Source: an uncultured Candidatus Saccharibacteria bacterium (GTDB taxonomy: Bacteria > Patescibacteriota > Saccharimonadia > Saccharimonadales > Saccharimonadaceae). Taken from it: a stretch of DNA of 49,879 nucleotides. Shown one piece after another: positions 24,868-33,637 of this stretch. A program made the translations under genes and the position numbers. Each line of letters opens with the position of its first letter. The first letter of the stretch is position 1. The notes under the pieces are model-generated. The model was not told the origin of the DNA. It saw only the letters and a program-made list of their open reading frames with translations, and ran no database searches. Where the stretch lies: NCBI GenBank assembly GCA_948623715.1, contig CAPHDI010000005.1, positions 1-49,879 of the forward strand. Direction: 5' to 3'.

Positions 24868-25894
24868 TATGTTTCTTTCCATCATATAATAAAGTCGGGA
24901 TACCTTTGGCGTGAATTTTGTTTTCGACCATATCTTTCACGTTAGCCATAATCTGATCAACTTCTTCGCTGTGAGCTAACTCGACTAATTCAGAGATTTT
25001 ACGTTTTTCCATATCAAACTCTGCAAGCCAAGATTGAAGAATCTTCTCAGCGTCAGCGGCAGTAGCTTGAGTGAGGACGGTCTGATACATAATCCCGTCG
25101 TCATTACTCTCGGTAAAAATGCGGTTGAGAATCTGGCCAGTATATTCGGTGTCGAGCAAGTCAGCAGCGTGCATGTACTTTGCGATGAGATCGGAGTTGT
25201 TAAACTTATACGAACCATCTGGAAGCTGAATCGGATAGATCATGAGAACGGTATTATAATTATCGAAGAAACCGCTGGACTTCTGATTGCGATAACTCTG
25301 GACACAGACGGTACAACCCGGATCGAAGATGTCCATAGCGAGAGGCTTGCCGTCTTGATATTTCGTGGCAAAACTATAAGGTTCAACAAGATAATCCTCA
25401 ACTTCCCAGGAATGAAAGCGGTCAGGAATATTCGCGAAAATCTCGCCCCATTCAGAAAACCAACGACCAGTCCATTCGAGAGGATTCTTCGGCTCCTCAG
25501 CGTCAATACCACAAACCTCGGCACCAAGAGCGCAGCTCGCTGGCTGCGAAACATTACAGGTGCCGAAGACCCAGAGGGCAAGAAGCGCCTTCACAGCTTC
25601 GACAAGGGACCAAATTGTAATTAAGACGATTAAGACAGAGCCGACTTCAATGGCAATACCGAGAGGCTTGACCCATTTCGGGTGCTTGAGGATGACACGA
25701 CTGAGAAGGGAGTTTTTCACATCATCTTTGAAATTAGTCTCGCACTTTTGAAGGGTAACTTTTTTGCCGACGCAACCCCAAGATTTCTTGAAGACGGCCC
25801 AGTACTTCTTACCAATATCGCGGCGAAAGATACTCAAGAAGGCGACGAAAATGCCAACGAGACACAGAATGATAAATGCTGCGATACAAACCAT
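24845..25894 (-). CDS. Membrane-anchored thioredoxin-like protein (CTVC), putative disulfide oxidoreductase
   Basis: 349 residues. Two N-terminal membrane segments (~1-22 and ~75-100) flank a basic, Cys-containing loop. The external domain contains AMDIFDPGCTVCVQSYRN, a CxxC redox motif in a thioredoxin-fold context. Near the C-terminus KGIPTLLYDGKKHNG supplies the expected cis-proline (IPT), with a long helical insert between, as in DsbA-like proteins. It probably forms or breaks disulfides outside the membrane. First gene of an operon with a secreted two-Cys protein. Leaderless start. Confidence 0.75.
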   Translation of the reverse strand: MVCIAAFIILCLVGIFVAFLSIFRRDIGKKYWAVFKKSWGCVGKKVTLQKCETNFKDDVKNSLLSRVILKHPKWVKPLGIAIEVGSVLIVLITIWSLVEAVKALLALWVFGTCNVSQPASCALGAEVCGIDAEEPKNPLEWTGRWFSEWGEIFANIPDRFHSWEVEDYLVEPYSFATKYQDGKPLAMDIFDPGCTVCVQSYRNQKSSGFFDNYNTVLMIYPIQLPDGSYKFNNSDLIAKYMHAADLLDTEYTGQILNRIFTESNDDGIMYQTVLTQATAADAEKILQSWLAEFDMEKRKISELVELAHSEEVDQIMANVKDMVENKIHAKGIPTLLYDGKKHNGLYKAN

Positions 25895-25900
25895 GAAACT

Positions 25901-25909
25901 ATTATAGCA
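25901..25909 (-). promoter_or_regulatory. Extended -10 (TGC-TATAAT), leaderless thioredoxin-like operon
   Basis: TGC-TATAAT, then AGTTTC and ATG at 25894 (6 nt). The box lies just past the aspS stop codon. Confidence 0.65.
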
Positions 25910-25914
25910 GATAA

Positions 25915-27669
25915 TTACTCGTCGTCACGAATAATTGTGAGATGAGCCTCTTCGAGCTGTTTCTCATCAACAGCGGAAGGTGAGTTCATCATCAGATCGA
26001 CGCCGGAGCCATTCTTCGGGAAGGCAACGATGTCGCGAATGTTAGTAATTCCCTCTAGCACCATAAACATACGATCGATACCAAAGGCACAGCCAGCGTG
26101 AGGAGGAGCACCGAACTTGAAGGCATTGAGCATACCGCCGAAACGCTCTTCGACGTAGGCCTTGTCATAGCCGAGAACTCCAAAGACTTCATACATAATC
26201 TCTGGACTATAATTACGGACGGCACCGGAGCAGATTTCGTAGCCGTTCATGACCATATCGTATTGATCGGCGACGATATCGAGCTTATTCTCGGTCTCGC
26301 GAATAGTTTTCAGGCCACCTTTCGGGAGCGAGAAGGGATTATGCCCGAAGTCGAGCTTATTAGCACCATCATCCCATTCGTAGAATGGGAAATCGATAAT
26401 CCAGCAGAGTGCGCAGATATTATCATCCTTGAGACCGAGCGCGTCCGCAAAGGCGATGCGCATGACGCCAAGGACTTTATTAACCTTTTCACGTTCATCG
26501 GCGCCGAAGAAAACGGCATCACCATTTTCGGCACCAGTAAGTTCTTGGATGCTTTGCAATTCTTCAGGCTTGAGAAACTTCGCAATCGGACTGCGAACGG
26601 TGTCATTTTCGTAAAGAATGTAAGCGAGACCGCCAGCGCCGTTTTTACGAGCAAGATCGGTAAACTCGTCGATCTGCTTACGAGTAAACTGCGCACCGCC
26701 AGGTACGCGAACCGCCTTCACGCAAGGAGTCTGGAAGACTTTGAATTCAACATTCTTCAAAGCGTCAGTAAGGTCAACTAGTTCAAGACCGTAGCGAAGG
26801 TCGGGCTTATCGGTGCCGTATTTTTCCATAGCTTCGCGATAGGGGATGCGGGGGATATCTTCGCTGAGCAACTTTTTGCCGGCAAATTCGGTAACGAGGC
26901 GCTTAATCAAAGGTTCCATCGTCGTGCGGACAACTTCGCCGTCATCGACGAAGGACATCTCAGTATCAAGCTGATAGAAGTCGCCGTAGAGACGGTCAGC
27001 GCGAGGATCTTCGTCACGGAAGCAAGGCGCAATTTGATAGTAGCGGGGGACGCCGCCAACCATGAGAAGCTGCTTAAACTGCTGCGGAGCCTGCGGTAAG
27101 GCATAGAACTGACCAGGGTGGAGGCGGGACGGGACGAGAAAGTCACGAGCACCTTCGGGAGAGGAGTTGGCGAGAATCGGCGTAGTAATCTCAATAAAAT
27201 CGTGTTCATCCATATATTGACGCATGAACTTATAATATTCAGAGCGGCGGCGGAGAGTCTTCTGCATAGAAGGGCGGCGGAGGTCGAGATAACGATAGCG
27301 AAGACGCATCTCTTCGCTAGAGACGTCGCCTTCGTCATGAGTATTGACAGGGAGCGGATCAGATTTCGTGAGAAGTTCGAGCTGATCAACGACGATCTCG
27401 ATGTCGCCAGTCTCGATATTAGGATTTTTGAGCTCGGGAGCGCGCTCGCGGACGGTGCCAGTCGCAGAGATGACGAATTCATCGCGAAGAGTCTCAGCAA
27501 GCTTAAAGGCGTCGGGCGTGTCGGTGGTGATGAAGAGCTGAATAATTCCCTGATGGTCACGAAGATCAATAAAAATGAGACCACCGTGGTCGCGGCGAGA
27601 ATTCACCCAACCGGACACCTGGACGGACTTACCAATTTCTGTTTTCAAATCTGTAGATAAACTTCTCAT
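25915..27669 (-). CDS. aspS: Aspartyl-tRNA synthetase, bacterial type
   Basis: 584 residues, the full bacterial length. OB-fold anticodon domain (VQVSGWVNSRRDHGGLIFIDLRD), class II motif 2 (APCFRDEDPRADRLYGDFYQLD), a GAD-type insertion (~residues 290-420), and motif 3 (GCAFGIDRMFMVL). It charges tRNA-Asp, and in organisms lacking AsnRS often tRNA-Asn too; which applies here cannot be told. TGG-TATAAT lies 9 nt upstream of the ATG. Confidence 0.95.
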   Translation of the reverse strand: MRSLSTDLKTEIGKSVQVSGWVNSRRDHGGLIFIDLRDHQGIIQLFITTDTPDAFKLAETLRDEFVISATGTVRERAPELKNPNIETGDIEIVVDQLELLTKSDPLPVNTHDEGDVSSEEMRLRYRYLDLRRPSMQKTLRRRSEYYKFMRQYMDEHDFIEITTPILANSSPEGARDFLVPSRLHPGQFYALPQAPQQFKQLLMVGGVPRYYQIAPCFRDEDPRADRLYGDFYQLDTEMSFVDDGEVVRTTMEPLIKRLVTEFAGKKLLSEDIPRIPYREAMEKYGTDKPDLRYGLELVDLTDALKNVEFKVFQTPCVKAVRVPGGAQFTRKQIDEFTDLARKNGAGGLAYILYENDTVRSPIAKFLKPEELQSIQELTGAENGDAVFFGADEREKVNKVLGVMRIAFADALGLKDDNICALCWIIDFPFYEWDDGANKLDFGHNPFSLPKGGLKTIRETENKLDIVADQYDMVMNGYEICSGAVRNYSPEIMYEVFGVLGYDKAYVEERFGGMLNAFKFGAPPHAGCAFGIDRMFMVLEGITNIRDIVAFPKNGSGVDLMMNSPSAVDEKQLEEAHLTIIRDDE

Positions 27670-27678
27670 AATGTATAT

Positions 27679-27687
27679 ATTATACCA
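27679..27687 (-). promoter_or_regulatory. Extended -10 (TGG-TATAAT) of aspS
   Basis: TGG-TATAAT with 9 nt to the ATG at 27669. Confidence 0.6.
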
Positions 27688-27727
27688 TAACTTGCGTTAT
27701 CTCGGAAGAAATATAGTAGTTCAATCT

Positions 27728-29458
27728 TTACGGGGTACGGTTTTTCTGGGCGCGATTGACAGCCCAGTATTCGACGTCAACGAAGCGGTCAGTGGCGTAG
27801 ATAAGGCGATCATCCTCGGAGAAGGAACGGACGTTTTTATTATAATAATAGACAAGGCTGACTTGATAAATGCCGATAGCAGGGACGTCCTGAACCCAGC
27901 GACGGAGGAAGGTTTCGTATTTCGCGGCGCGGCCAGTGGCGCTCATAGTAGTGCGAGCACTGAGGATGAGATCGTCAATAAGTGCATTAGCATAATTAGA
28001 GAGATTTAGGCCGGCGGCGGAGGCCTGCGAGGAGTGGTAGTAGGCGAAGAGGTCAAGATCGGCGCCCAGCTCGACTTCATAGAGCAGAATATCGTAATTA
28101 CGCTGGCGAATAATATTGACAACGAAATCCTGGCCAGGATCATAGATCGAGAGATCGACCTGAAAACCGAGAGCTTCGAGCTGGATCCGCCACTGCTCGG
28201 CGAGTTCCGGGAAATAGCCGGTATTGATAGTAGCGAGGCGGAGAGTCTGGCCCTGGACACCGGCATTAGCAAGCTCAGTACGAGCGGCTTCTGGATCATA
28301 AGCGGGGATAGCGGGTATTTCATCCATTTGTAGCTCAGAATTAACGATAGGATAATCAAGCGCATATTCGTCGCCAAGGACGGAGCGGATAACTTCAATG
28401 TCGACGCCTTTCTGGATGGCCTGACGGACGGAGACGTTATTGAGGAGGCTGCTAGTAGTATTCAGGAAGGCGAAGACGCCGCTAGCAAGGGCGGTCTGCT
28501 TGTCATAGATAAGATCATCAGGAAGTTGACTGCGATACTCGGAAGATAATTCAGCAGTAGCAGTAACTTCGCCAGTAGCGACGGCAGTGACGATTTCTTC
28601 GGTGGTATTATAAGTATGAATGGCGAAGCTATTGAGCATCGGGGTGGTTTTATAATAATACGGATTAGCGGCAAGATAGACGATACGCTCACCTTCGCTA
28701 GAGACACTCTGCATGGCGTTAGAGGTAAAGGCGCCGGAGGTGACGGGATTCGAGCTGAAATTATGCTCCAGGAGCTGGCCAGGATTAACATCAGCGAGGA
28801 CGTGCGAGGGGAGGATCGGAATGTTTAGAGTAGAGTCAAAATCGGCATAGGCTGAGGGCAGGGCAAAAACTAGCGAATCACCCATACGTTCGATCGTAAC
28901 GCCAGAGAAATTAGAGGCATAGGCAGTATTAACGGTGGAATCTTTTGTAAGATTGATAGTGTAGATAACGTCATCAAGAGTGATTGGTTTACCGTCGGAC
29001 CATTTGAGATTATCCTTCAGAGTAACAGTCCAGACTTTGCCGGTGTCGTCCGGAATAATCGAGGAAGCGAGACCGAGGCCGACATGGCCGGAATAATCAA
29101 TCGTGGAGAGGGTCGAGAACATTAACTTCGAGAGGACTTTCTCGCTCTCAGTAGTGGCGAAAAGTGGGTTAAGCGAATTAACTCGACCGAGAGTAGCCTC
29201 GATATAAGTGCCGCCATCAACGTATGCCTGGACAGAGTAGGACTGCTGATACCAGAAAGCCTGAGTAAGGGCAAGAGAAATAATAACGACAATCAGCAAA
29301 CACCACTCAAGAATAAGAAGGCGGACGCGACGAGCATTCGGGAGGCGATCAATGATATTTTCTTGGATATGTTCCCTGCTACCTTCACGAGCGCGCTCAG
29401 AAAATTCCTCTAACCGCTCCGCTAGTCCCTGCCCACGCTTTTTTTGTTTAGGTTTCAT
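27728..29458 (-). CDS. Peptide/nickel-type ABC transporter substrate-binding protein
   Basis: 576 residues, SBP_bac_5 family. The N-terminus is a ~45-residue basic/polar cytoplasmic tail followed by a transmembrane helix (LLILEWCLLIVVIISLALTQ), not a lipobox signal, so it is anchored by an uncleaved helix. Family blocks: EATLGRVNSLNPLFA, LKDNLKWSDGKPITLDDVIYT, and LRLATINTGYFPELAEQW. It likely binds peptides outside the cell. No permease or ATPase genes are adjacent, which is unusual. secG lies 17 nt upstream, suggesting an operon; no well-placed Shine-Dalgarno site. Confidence 0.88.
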   Translation of the reverse strand: MKPKQKKRGQGLAERLEEFSERAREGSREHIQENIIDRLPNARRVRLLILEWCLLIVVIISLALTQAFWYQQSYSVQAYVDGGTYIEATLGRVNSLNPLFATTESEKVLSKLMFSTLSTIDYSGHVGLGLASSIIPDDTGKVWTVTLKDNLKWSDGKPITLDDVIYTINLTKDSTVNTAYASNFSGVTIERMGDSLVFALPSAYADFDSTLNIPILPSHVLADVNPGQLLEHNFSSNPVTSGAFTSNAMQSVSSEGERIVYLAANPYYYKTTPMLNSFAIHTYNTTEEIVTAVATGEVTATAELSSEYRSQLPDDLIYDKQTALASGVFAFLNTTSSLLNNVSVRQAIQKGVDIEVIRSVLGDEYALDYPIVNSELQMDEIPAIPAYDPEAARTELANAGVQGQTLRLATINTGYFPELAEQWRIQLEALGFQVDLSIYDPGQDFVVNIIRQRNYDILLYEVELGADLDLFAYYHSSQASAAGLNLSNYANALIDDLILSARTTMSATGRAAKYETFLRRWVQDVPAIGIYQVSLVYYYNKNVRSFSEDDRLIYATDRFVDVEYWAVNRAQKNRTP

Positions 29459-29475
29459 ACCTCGAGATGATTACC

Positions 29476-29706
29476 CTATGATAGTGGAATTAGTAATAGA
29501 CAGAGGATAGAAAGAATGAAGACGACCACGCAGACGATAGTGGCATTAAAGAGGGAGCGCTCAAGACCGCGACGAGTAGTATAGAGCTCACCGGAGCTAC
29601 CGAAACCGGCACCAAGCGAAGCGCCACGCTGCTGCAAAAGGATCAACAGGATAGACAAAATCGCTGAGACAAATACTAAACTCTGAAATAGTGTTCCCAA
29701 ATTCAT
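29476..29706 (-). CDS. secG: Protein translocase subunit SecG
   Basis: 76 residues with two hydrophobic helices flanking the SecG hallmark: ILLQQRGASLGAGFGSSG, then LERSLFNATIVCVVVFI. An auxiliary subunit of the SecYEG channel. The start at 29706 was chosen because TATAAT lies exactly 6 nt upstream; the in-frame TTG at 29724 lies upstream of that box. Confidence 0.9.
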   Translation of the reverse strand: MNLGTLFQSLVFVSAILSILLILLQQRGASLGAGFGSSGELYTTRRGLERSLFNATIVCVVVFILSILCLLLIPLS

Positions 29707-29712
29707 ATTCTT

Positions 29713-29718
29713 ATTATA
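29713..29718 (-). promoter_or_regulatory. -10 box of leaderless secG
   Basis: TATAAT, then AAGAAT and ATG at 29706 (6 nt). Confidence 0.65.
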
Positions 29719-29746
29719 CTCCAACTATAGCGAAAAGACAAGACGA

Positions 29747-30121
29747 TTAGATGATTAAGTTAAGTACAGCATTGATAATACTCATAACGATACTAGTGAC
29801 GAAGGCATTAAGAAAAGTTGTCTCGACGCCGGGCAACAAGTAAATCGTCAAGACGACCATCGCGGTATTAATAATTAAGGTGGAGATGCCCATAGTGAGG
29901 ATCGCAAGCGGCAGAGCGAGCATCTTGATTAGTGGCTTGACGATAGAATTAACAAGTGAAAAAATCAGGCCAGCAACGACGTAAAGCATCCAGGTCTCCT
30001 GGAAGATTTCTTGAGATTCTTTACCAACAGTAGCGAGACCGAGAAGCGAAATACAGAGATACATACCTAAGCTCGAAGCGGCCCAGCGTAAGATGAAAGT
30101 GAAGATTTGTTTTTTAATCAT
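29747..30121 (-). CDS. Phage-holin-4-type membrane protein (PF04020-like)
   Basis: 124 residues, four hydrophobic helices in the order typical of the YvlD/holin-4 family: helix 1 from the N-terminus, then WMLYVVAGLIFSLVNSIVKPLIKMLALPLAILTMG with the conserved N-x2-VKP motif, then LIINTAMVVLTIYLLPG and a C-terminal VMSIINAVLNLII. The family is widespread and not specifically phage; its function is unknown. Leaderless start. Confidence 0.85.
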   Translation of the reverse strand: MIKKQIFTFILRWAASSLGMYLCISLLGLATVGKESQEIFQETWMLYVVAGLIFSLVNSIVKPLIKMLALPLAILTMGISTLIINTAMVVLTIYLLPGVETTFLNAFVTSIVMSIINAVLNLII

Positions 30122-30127
30122 AGACTT

Positions 30128-30136
30128 ATTATAACA
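30128..30136 (-). promoter_or_regulatory. Extended -10 (TGT-TATAAT), leaderless
   Basis: TGT-TATAAT, then AAGTCT and ATG at 30121 (6 nt). Confidence 0.65.
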
Positions 30137-30195
30137 CGAGCGGCAGGTTATGATTACGAAAATGTAATGGTTCCAGTGTCGTCGCGTAAATGCCT

Positions 30196-31515
30196 TTACT
30201 TTAACATATTCTTGCGCTTCAAAAGAGTATGATAAGTAATGGCAAAACGATGGGCTTCGTCGTCGATACGGGCAATAAGCTTCGCGATATGCGAGTCAGG
30301 CGACAAAGTAATTTCCTGAAAATCTTGGTGCGTAGGGACGATAATACGCACAGAAGCGTTACGAGTATGGTCGCCGGACTTGTCACGACCGATGACGGGG
30401 ATATGTTGCGCAGTAAGGAGATCACGTACGGCATTGACTTGGCCAACGCCGCCATCGAGGATTACAAGATCCGGAAAAGGCCACTCGGAATGTTTGAGTC
30501 GGCGTTCGATAACTTCGCGAAGATTCGCGGTGTCGTCGTTGCGCTGATGACGAAGCTTGAATTTACGATATTCGGAGCGATCAGAAGCGCCGTTCGTAAA
30601 GACGACCATGGAGCCGACGACATTAGTGCCGGATTGATGGGAGATATCATAACCTTCGATACGCTTCGGAGGATTCGGCAGATGCAATAACTTTTGCAAA
30701 TCAGTCAGAGCCTGATCGGAAGAGATATCGAGAAACTCCTTGTCCGAGAAAACGATCTTCTTCTGCAACTCACGGAGGCCAAAAAGTTGCGACTTGATCG
30801 CGGCAGCTTCTTCGAAGTTTTCAGTCTTAGCGGCTTGCTGCATTTGTTTCTCGAGTTCTTTGATAAGTTTATGGCGACCGCCTTCGAGATAGAGGCGAAG
30901 TTTGCGGAGGTTCTTTTTATATTCTTCGGGAGTAACTCTACCGACTTCGATACCAGGAGTGAGACCGAGATCGGTGTTAAGAGTTTTCTTGCCGTCGTAA
31001 GGCTTATCGTAATATGGAAAAACTTTACGGAGGATGCGAAGAGCTTTCTCGACAGCACTTTTGCCATAGAAAGGTCCGATGTAAGTTGCTTTATCGTCCT
31101 GCGGAGTACGCGTGAAGCTAACATACGGGACTTCGGATTTCATGTCGATACGAACGTAGGAAACGGTCTTGTCATCGCGCAGAAGGATGTTCCACTTTGG
31201 CATGTAGCGTTTGATCATCTCGGATTCAAGGAAAAGGGCGTCCATTTCAGTGTCGACTACAATCCAATCAGTGTCGGCGATTTCGCGGACGAGAGCCTCG
31301 GTCTTCGGATCTTTCTGGGTGTGATGAAAATATTGACGGACACGATTCTTCAGGACGGCAGCCTTACCGACATAGATGATTTCACCATTAGTCCCCTTAT
31401 GAAAATACACGCCCGGGGAGGCAGGGAGAGTTTTTAGCTTTTGCAAAAGCTGCTCGCGCATTTCTGGCGTAACTGATGGAAGGTCGGGGCTTTGGATATT
31501 TTTATCGGAACTCAT
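30196..31515 (-). CDS. uvrC: Excinuclease ABC subunit C, short form without C-terminal HhH
   Basis: 439 residues against ~600 usual. GIY-YIG nuclease at ~30-110 (SPGVYFHKGTNGEIIYVGKA), UVR domain at ~215-255 (ENFEEAAAIKSQLFGLRELQ), and the RNase H-like 5'-incision domain (RIEGYDISHQSGTNVVGSMV, DLVILDGGVGQVNAV). The protein stops right after FAITYHTLLKRKNMLK, exactly where the linker to the helix-hairpin-helix domain would begin. The 74 bp downstream contain no such coding sequence, so this is a genuine short form rather than a visible frameshift. -10 box 7 nt upstream. Confidence 0.92.
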   Translation of the reverse strand: MSSDKNIQSPDLPSVTPEMREQLLQKLKTLPASPGVYFHKGTNGEIIYVGKAAVLKNRVRQYFHHTQKDPKTEALVREIADTDWIVVDTEMDALFLESEMIKRYMPKWNILLRDDKTVSYVRIDMKSEVPYVSFTRTPQDDKATYIGPFYGKSAVEKALRILRKVFPYYDKPYDGKKTLNTDLGLTPGIEVGRVTPEEYKKNLRKLRLYLEGGRHKLIKELEKQMQQAAKTENFEEAAAIKSQLFGLRELQKKIVFSDKEFLDISSDQALTDLQKLLHLPNPPKRIEGYDISHQSGTNVVGSMVVFTNGASDRSEYRKFKLRHQRNDDTANLREVIERRLKHSEWPFPDLVILDGGVGQVNAVRDLLTAQHIPVIGRDKSGDHTRNASVRIIVPTHQDFQEITLSPDSHIAKLIARIDDEAHRFAITYHTLLKRKNMLK

Positions 31516-31522
31516 TATATAT

Positions 31523-31528
31523 ATTATA
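31523..31528 (-). promoter_or_regulatory. -10 box of uvrC
   Basis: TATAAT with 7 nt to the ATG at 31515, in an AT-alternating stretch. Confidence 0.55.
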
Positions 31529-31547
31529 TAACAAATCTTGAAAAAGA

Positions 31548-32039
31548 TTACTCAGAGAGAGTGGCAGCGCCGAGCTTATTAAACTTATCAGTGTAAGTCT
31601 TAAGCTGGGAAATGTCGGAGCTACCAGAAACCGTACGTTCTCCTTCCCCGTTCATGCCAACAGCGTAATAGTTGGCGATGCCATCTTGAGGCTCGGTACC
31701 AGTCTGCCAAAGTTTCTCAAGGAAAAGTTTTAGCTTTTCGCTGGTGCGTTCGTCGAATTCAGTCTGGTAGACAACCTGGCTATGTTCAAGGTCAATACCG
31801 GGAACGGAGCGTTCGTCGCGACATTTACGAACTTGACGATCCTCAAAGTTAATCTGATAATAAGTTTTCTGACTGATAGCGCCAGTTTCCTGTGCGTTTG
31901 CCATGTCAGTAGAATCGATAATGACATATTGCCATTCGAAAATGTCCTGCTTAAGGTCGCGCAGGAAAAATACGCCAACGATGGCGATCGCAAGGACTGC
32001 CATGACGGCAAACATCTTCATAGCGGTGTCTTTTCTCAT
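31548..32039 (-). CDS. Single-pass membrane protein, unknown function
   Basis: 163 residues: N-terminal helix (MKMFAVMAVLAIAIVGVFFL), then a ~135-residue external domain with YVIIDSTDMANAQETGA, YYQINFEDRQVRKCRDE and FLEKLWQTGTEP. No family recognised. Leaderless start (-10 box 6 nt upstream). Confidence 0.75.
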   Translation of the reverse strand: MRKDTAMKMFAVMAVLAIAIVGVFFLRDLKQDIFEWQYVIIDSTDMANAQETGAISQKTYYQINFEDRQVRKCRDERSVPGIDLEHSQVVYQTEFDERTSEKLKLFLEKLWQTGTEPQDGIANYYAVGMNGEGERTVSGSSDISQLKTYTDKFNKLGAATLSE

Positions 32040-32045
32040 AAGCTT

Positions 32046-32051
32046 ATTATA
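32046..32051 (-). promoter_or_regulatory. -10 box, leaderless
   Basis: TATAAT, then AAGCTT and ATG at 32039 (6 nt). Confidence 0.65.
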
Positions 32052-32079
32052 CTATGCGTTAGTTACTTTGCAAATAATT

Positions 32080-33039
32080 TTAGGACTTCGTTTTATGGGT
32101 ATCGAGATTTTGTTCTTTAATAATGTAAATCGGACGCTTCTTAACTTCGAGATAAGTTTTTGACAAGTATTGGCCAATAATGCCGATCGAGAAGAGCTGG
32201 ATACCGCTAACGAAAACAATAATACAAACAAGCGACGGCCAGCCGCTAGTCGGGTCGCCGTAGATCAAGGTGCGGATGATGATAAAAATAATCGCAATAA
32301 AGGCCACGAGACAGAAAACGAGGCCGACTAGAGACGAAAGAATAAGCGGCACGGTAGAGAAGGCGGTAATACCTTCGATGGCATATTTAAATAATTTCCA
32401 GAAAGACCATTTCGTCTCACCAGCAACGCGTTCGACATTTTCGTACTCGATCCACTTTGTATCGAAACCGATGAAGCTGTTTAGCCCTTTTGAGTAACGA
32501 TTATATTCTTTGAGCGAAATAAGGGCATCGGCGACTTGACGAGTCATAAGCCAATAATCGCGGGCGCCGTCAACCATCTGGACGTCAGACATTTTGTTGA
32601 TGAGCTTATAGAATCGACGGGCGAAGAAACTACGGATCGGGGGCTCGCCTTTGCGGGAAACGCGGCGAGTACCGACACGATCATAGCCACCCACGGTAAT
32701 TTCATCATACATTTGGCGGAGAAGTGCAGGCGGATCCTGAAGATCGGCGTCCATAATTGTAATATAATCACCAGTAGAGGCTTCGAGGCCAGCGAGCATG
32801 GCGGCTTCTTTGCCGAAGTTACGCGAGAAAGAGATGTATTTCACTTTTGAATCCTGCGTAGCGAGATGCTTAATGATTTCGAGAGTCTGGTCGCTACTAC
32901 CATCATTGATAAAAATGTACTCAAACTTCACATTCACATCTGCAAAATCCGTAGTGCGAACTTTTTCCATTTCGGCATAGAAGAGTGGGAGTGCTTTTTC
33001 TTCATTATAACAAGAGACGATGACGGAGATCTTTTTCAT
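32080..33039 (-). CDS. GT2 family glycosyltransferase, polyprenyl-phosphate sugar synthase type
   Basis: 319 residues. GT2 fold: ISVIVSCYNEEKALPLFY, FINDGSSDQTLEI, and ITIMDADLQDPPALL (the DAD metal site). A DGARDYWLMTR block and a C-terminal pair of membrane helices (VPLILSSLVGLVFCLVAF, PSLVCIIVFVSGIQLFSIG) follow, ending with YLEVKKRPIYI. This is the layout of GtrB/DPM1-like enzymes, which load a sugar from an NDP-sugar onto undecaprenyl phosphate at the inner membrane face. The sugar cannot be told. Leaderless start. Confidence 0.9.
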   Translation of the reverse strand: MKKISVIVSCYNEEKALPLFYAEMEKVRTTDFADVNVKFEYIFINDGSSDQTLEIIKHLATQDSKVKYISFSRNFGKEAAMLAGLEASTGDYITIMDADLQDPPALLRQMYDEITVGGYDRVGTRRVSRKGEPPIRSFFARRFYKLINKMSDVQMVDGARDYWLMTRQVADALISLKEYNRYSKGLNSFIGFDTKWIEYENVERVAGETKWSFWKLFKYAIEGITAFSTVPLILSSLVGLVFCLVAFIAIIFIIIRTLIYGDPTSGWPSLVCIIVFVSGIQLFSIGIIGQYLSKTYLEVKKRPIYIIKEQNLDTHKTKS

Positions 33040-33045
33040 AATTAT

Positions 33046-33054
33046 ATGATAGCA
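33046..33054 (-). promoter_or_regulatory. Extended -10 (TGC-TATCAT), leaderless GT2 gene
   Basis: TGC-TATCAT, then ATAATT and ATG at 33039 (6 nt). Confidence 0.65.
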
Positions 33055-33083
33055 TGTTTTATCGAAGGCGGCAAGTTTCAGGG

Positions 33084-33497
33084 CTAGATTTTAACTTCGG
33101 TGGTCTGATAATCGCGATAATAAGTCGCCGAGATGGAGGTAAACTTCAGGACGCAGTAATCGGGATCATTGACGCCTTCATAGAAAATCGTATCAGATTC
33201 TTCCCAGAGCAAGCGCTTCATGGCTGAATCTTCAATGACTTCGACGTTACCCTTAAACATGACGCCACGGTAAAATTTCGGATCACAAAAGTAGAGACAG
33301 GCCTTCGGATTGTTGCGATAAATTGCAACTTTGTGTGAGGAGGTATTCGTGGCGAGGAAGAACTCTTTCACTCCGTGACGTACGCGAGGCTTGAGCATGG
33401 CACGAGTATTCGGGAAGCCGTGGCTATCTACGGAACTCATATAACAAATGTCCTGCTTAGCGACTAGATTCTCAAGGATTGATTCGATTCCTTCCAT
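33084..33497 (-). CDS. Pyridoxamine 5'-phosphate oxidase-like FMN-binding protein
   Basis: 137 residues, a split beta-barrel of the PNPOx-like superfamily: DICYMSSVDSHGFPNTRAML, EFFLATNTSSHKVAIYRNNPKACLYF, VMFKGNVEVIEDS. This pattern is shared with general-stress-26-type flavoproteins; true PdxH is longer. The role is probably redox or flavin binding. GGAG and a TATAAT ~27 nt upstream indicate a normal leader. Confidence 0.85.
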   Translation of the reverse strand: MEGIESILENLVAKQDICYMSSVDSHGFPNTRAMLKPRVRHGVKEFFLATNTSSHKVAIYRNNPKACLYFCDPKFYRGVMFKGNVEVIEDSAMKRLLWEESDTIFYEGVNDPDYCVLKFTSISATYYRDYQTTEVKI

Positions 33498-33637
33498 ATT
33501 TTCTCCACTTTAATTCTTAGACCTATTATACTTCATGCCGAAAATAATGACGAGAGATTTTAAGCTATTCTTTAACTCGGTTGTATGATATACTGAAGGT
33601 AATTGTAATAATATAAAACTCAAACTGAAAGGATTTT

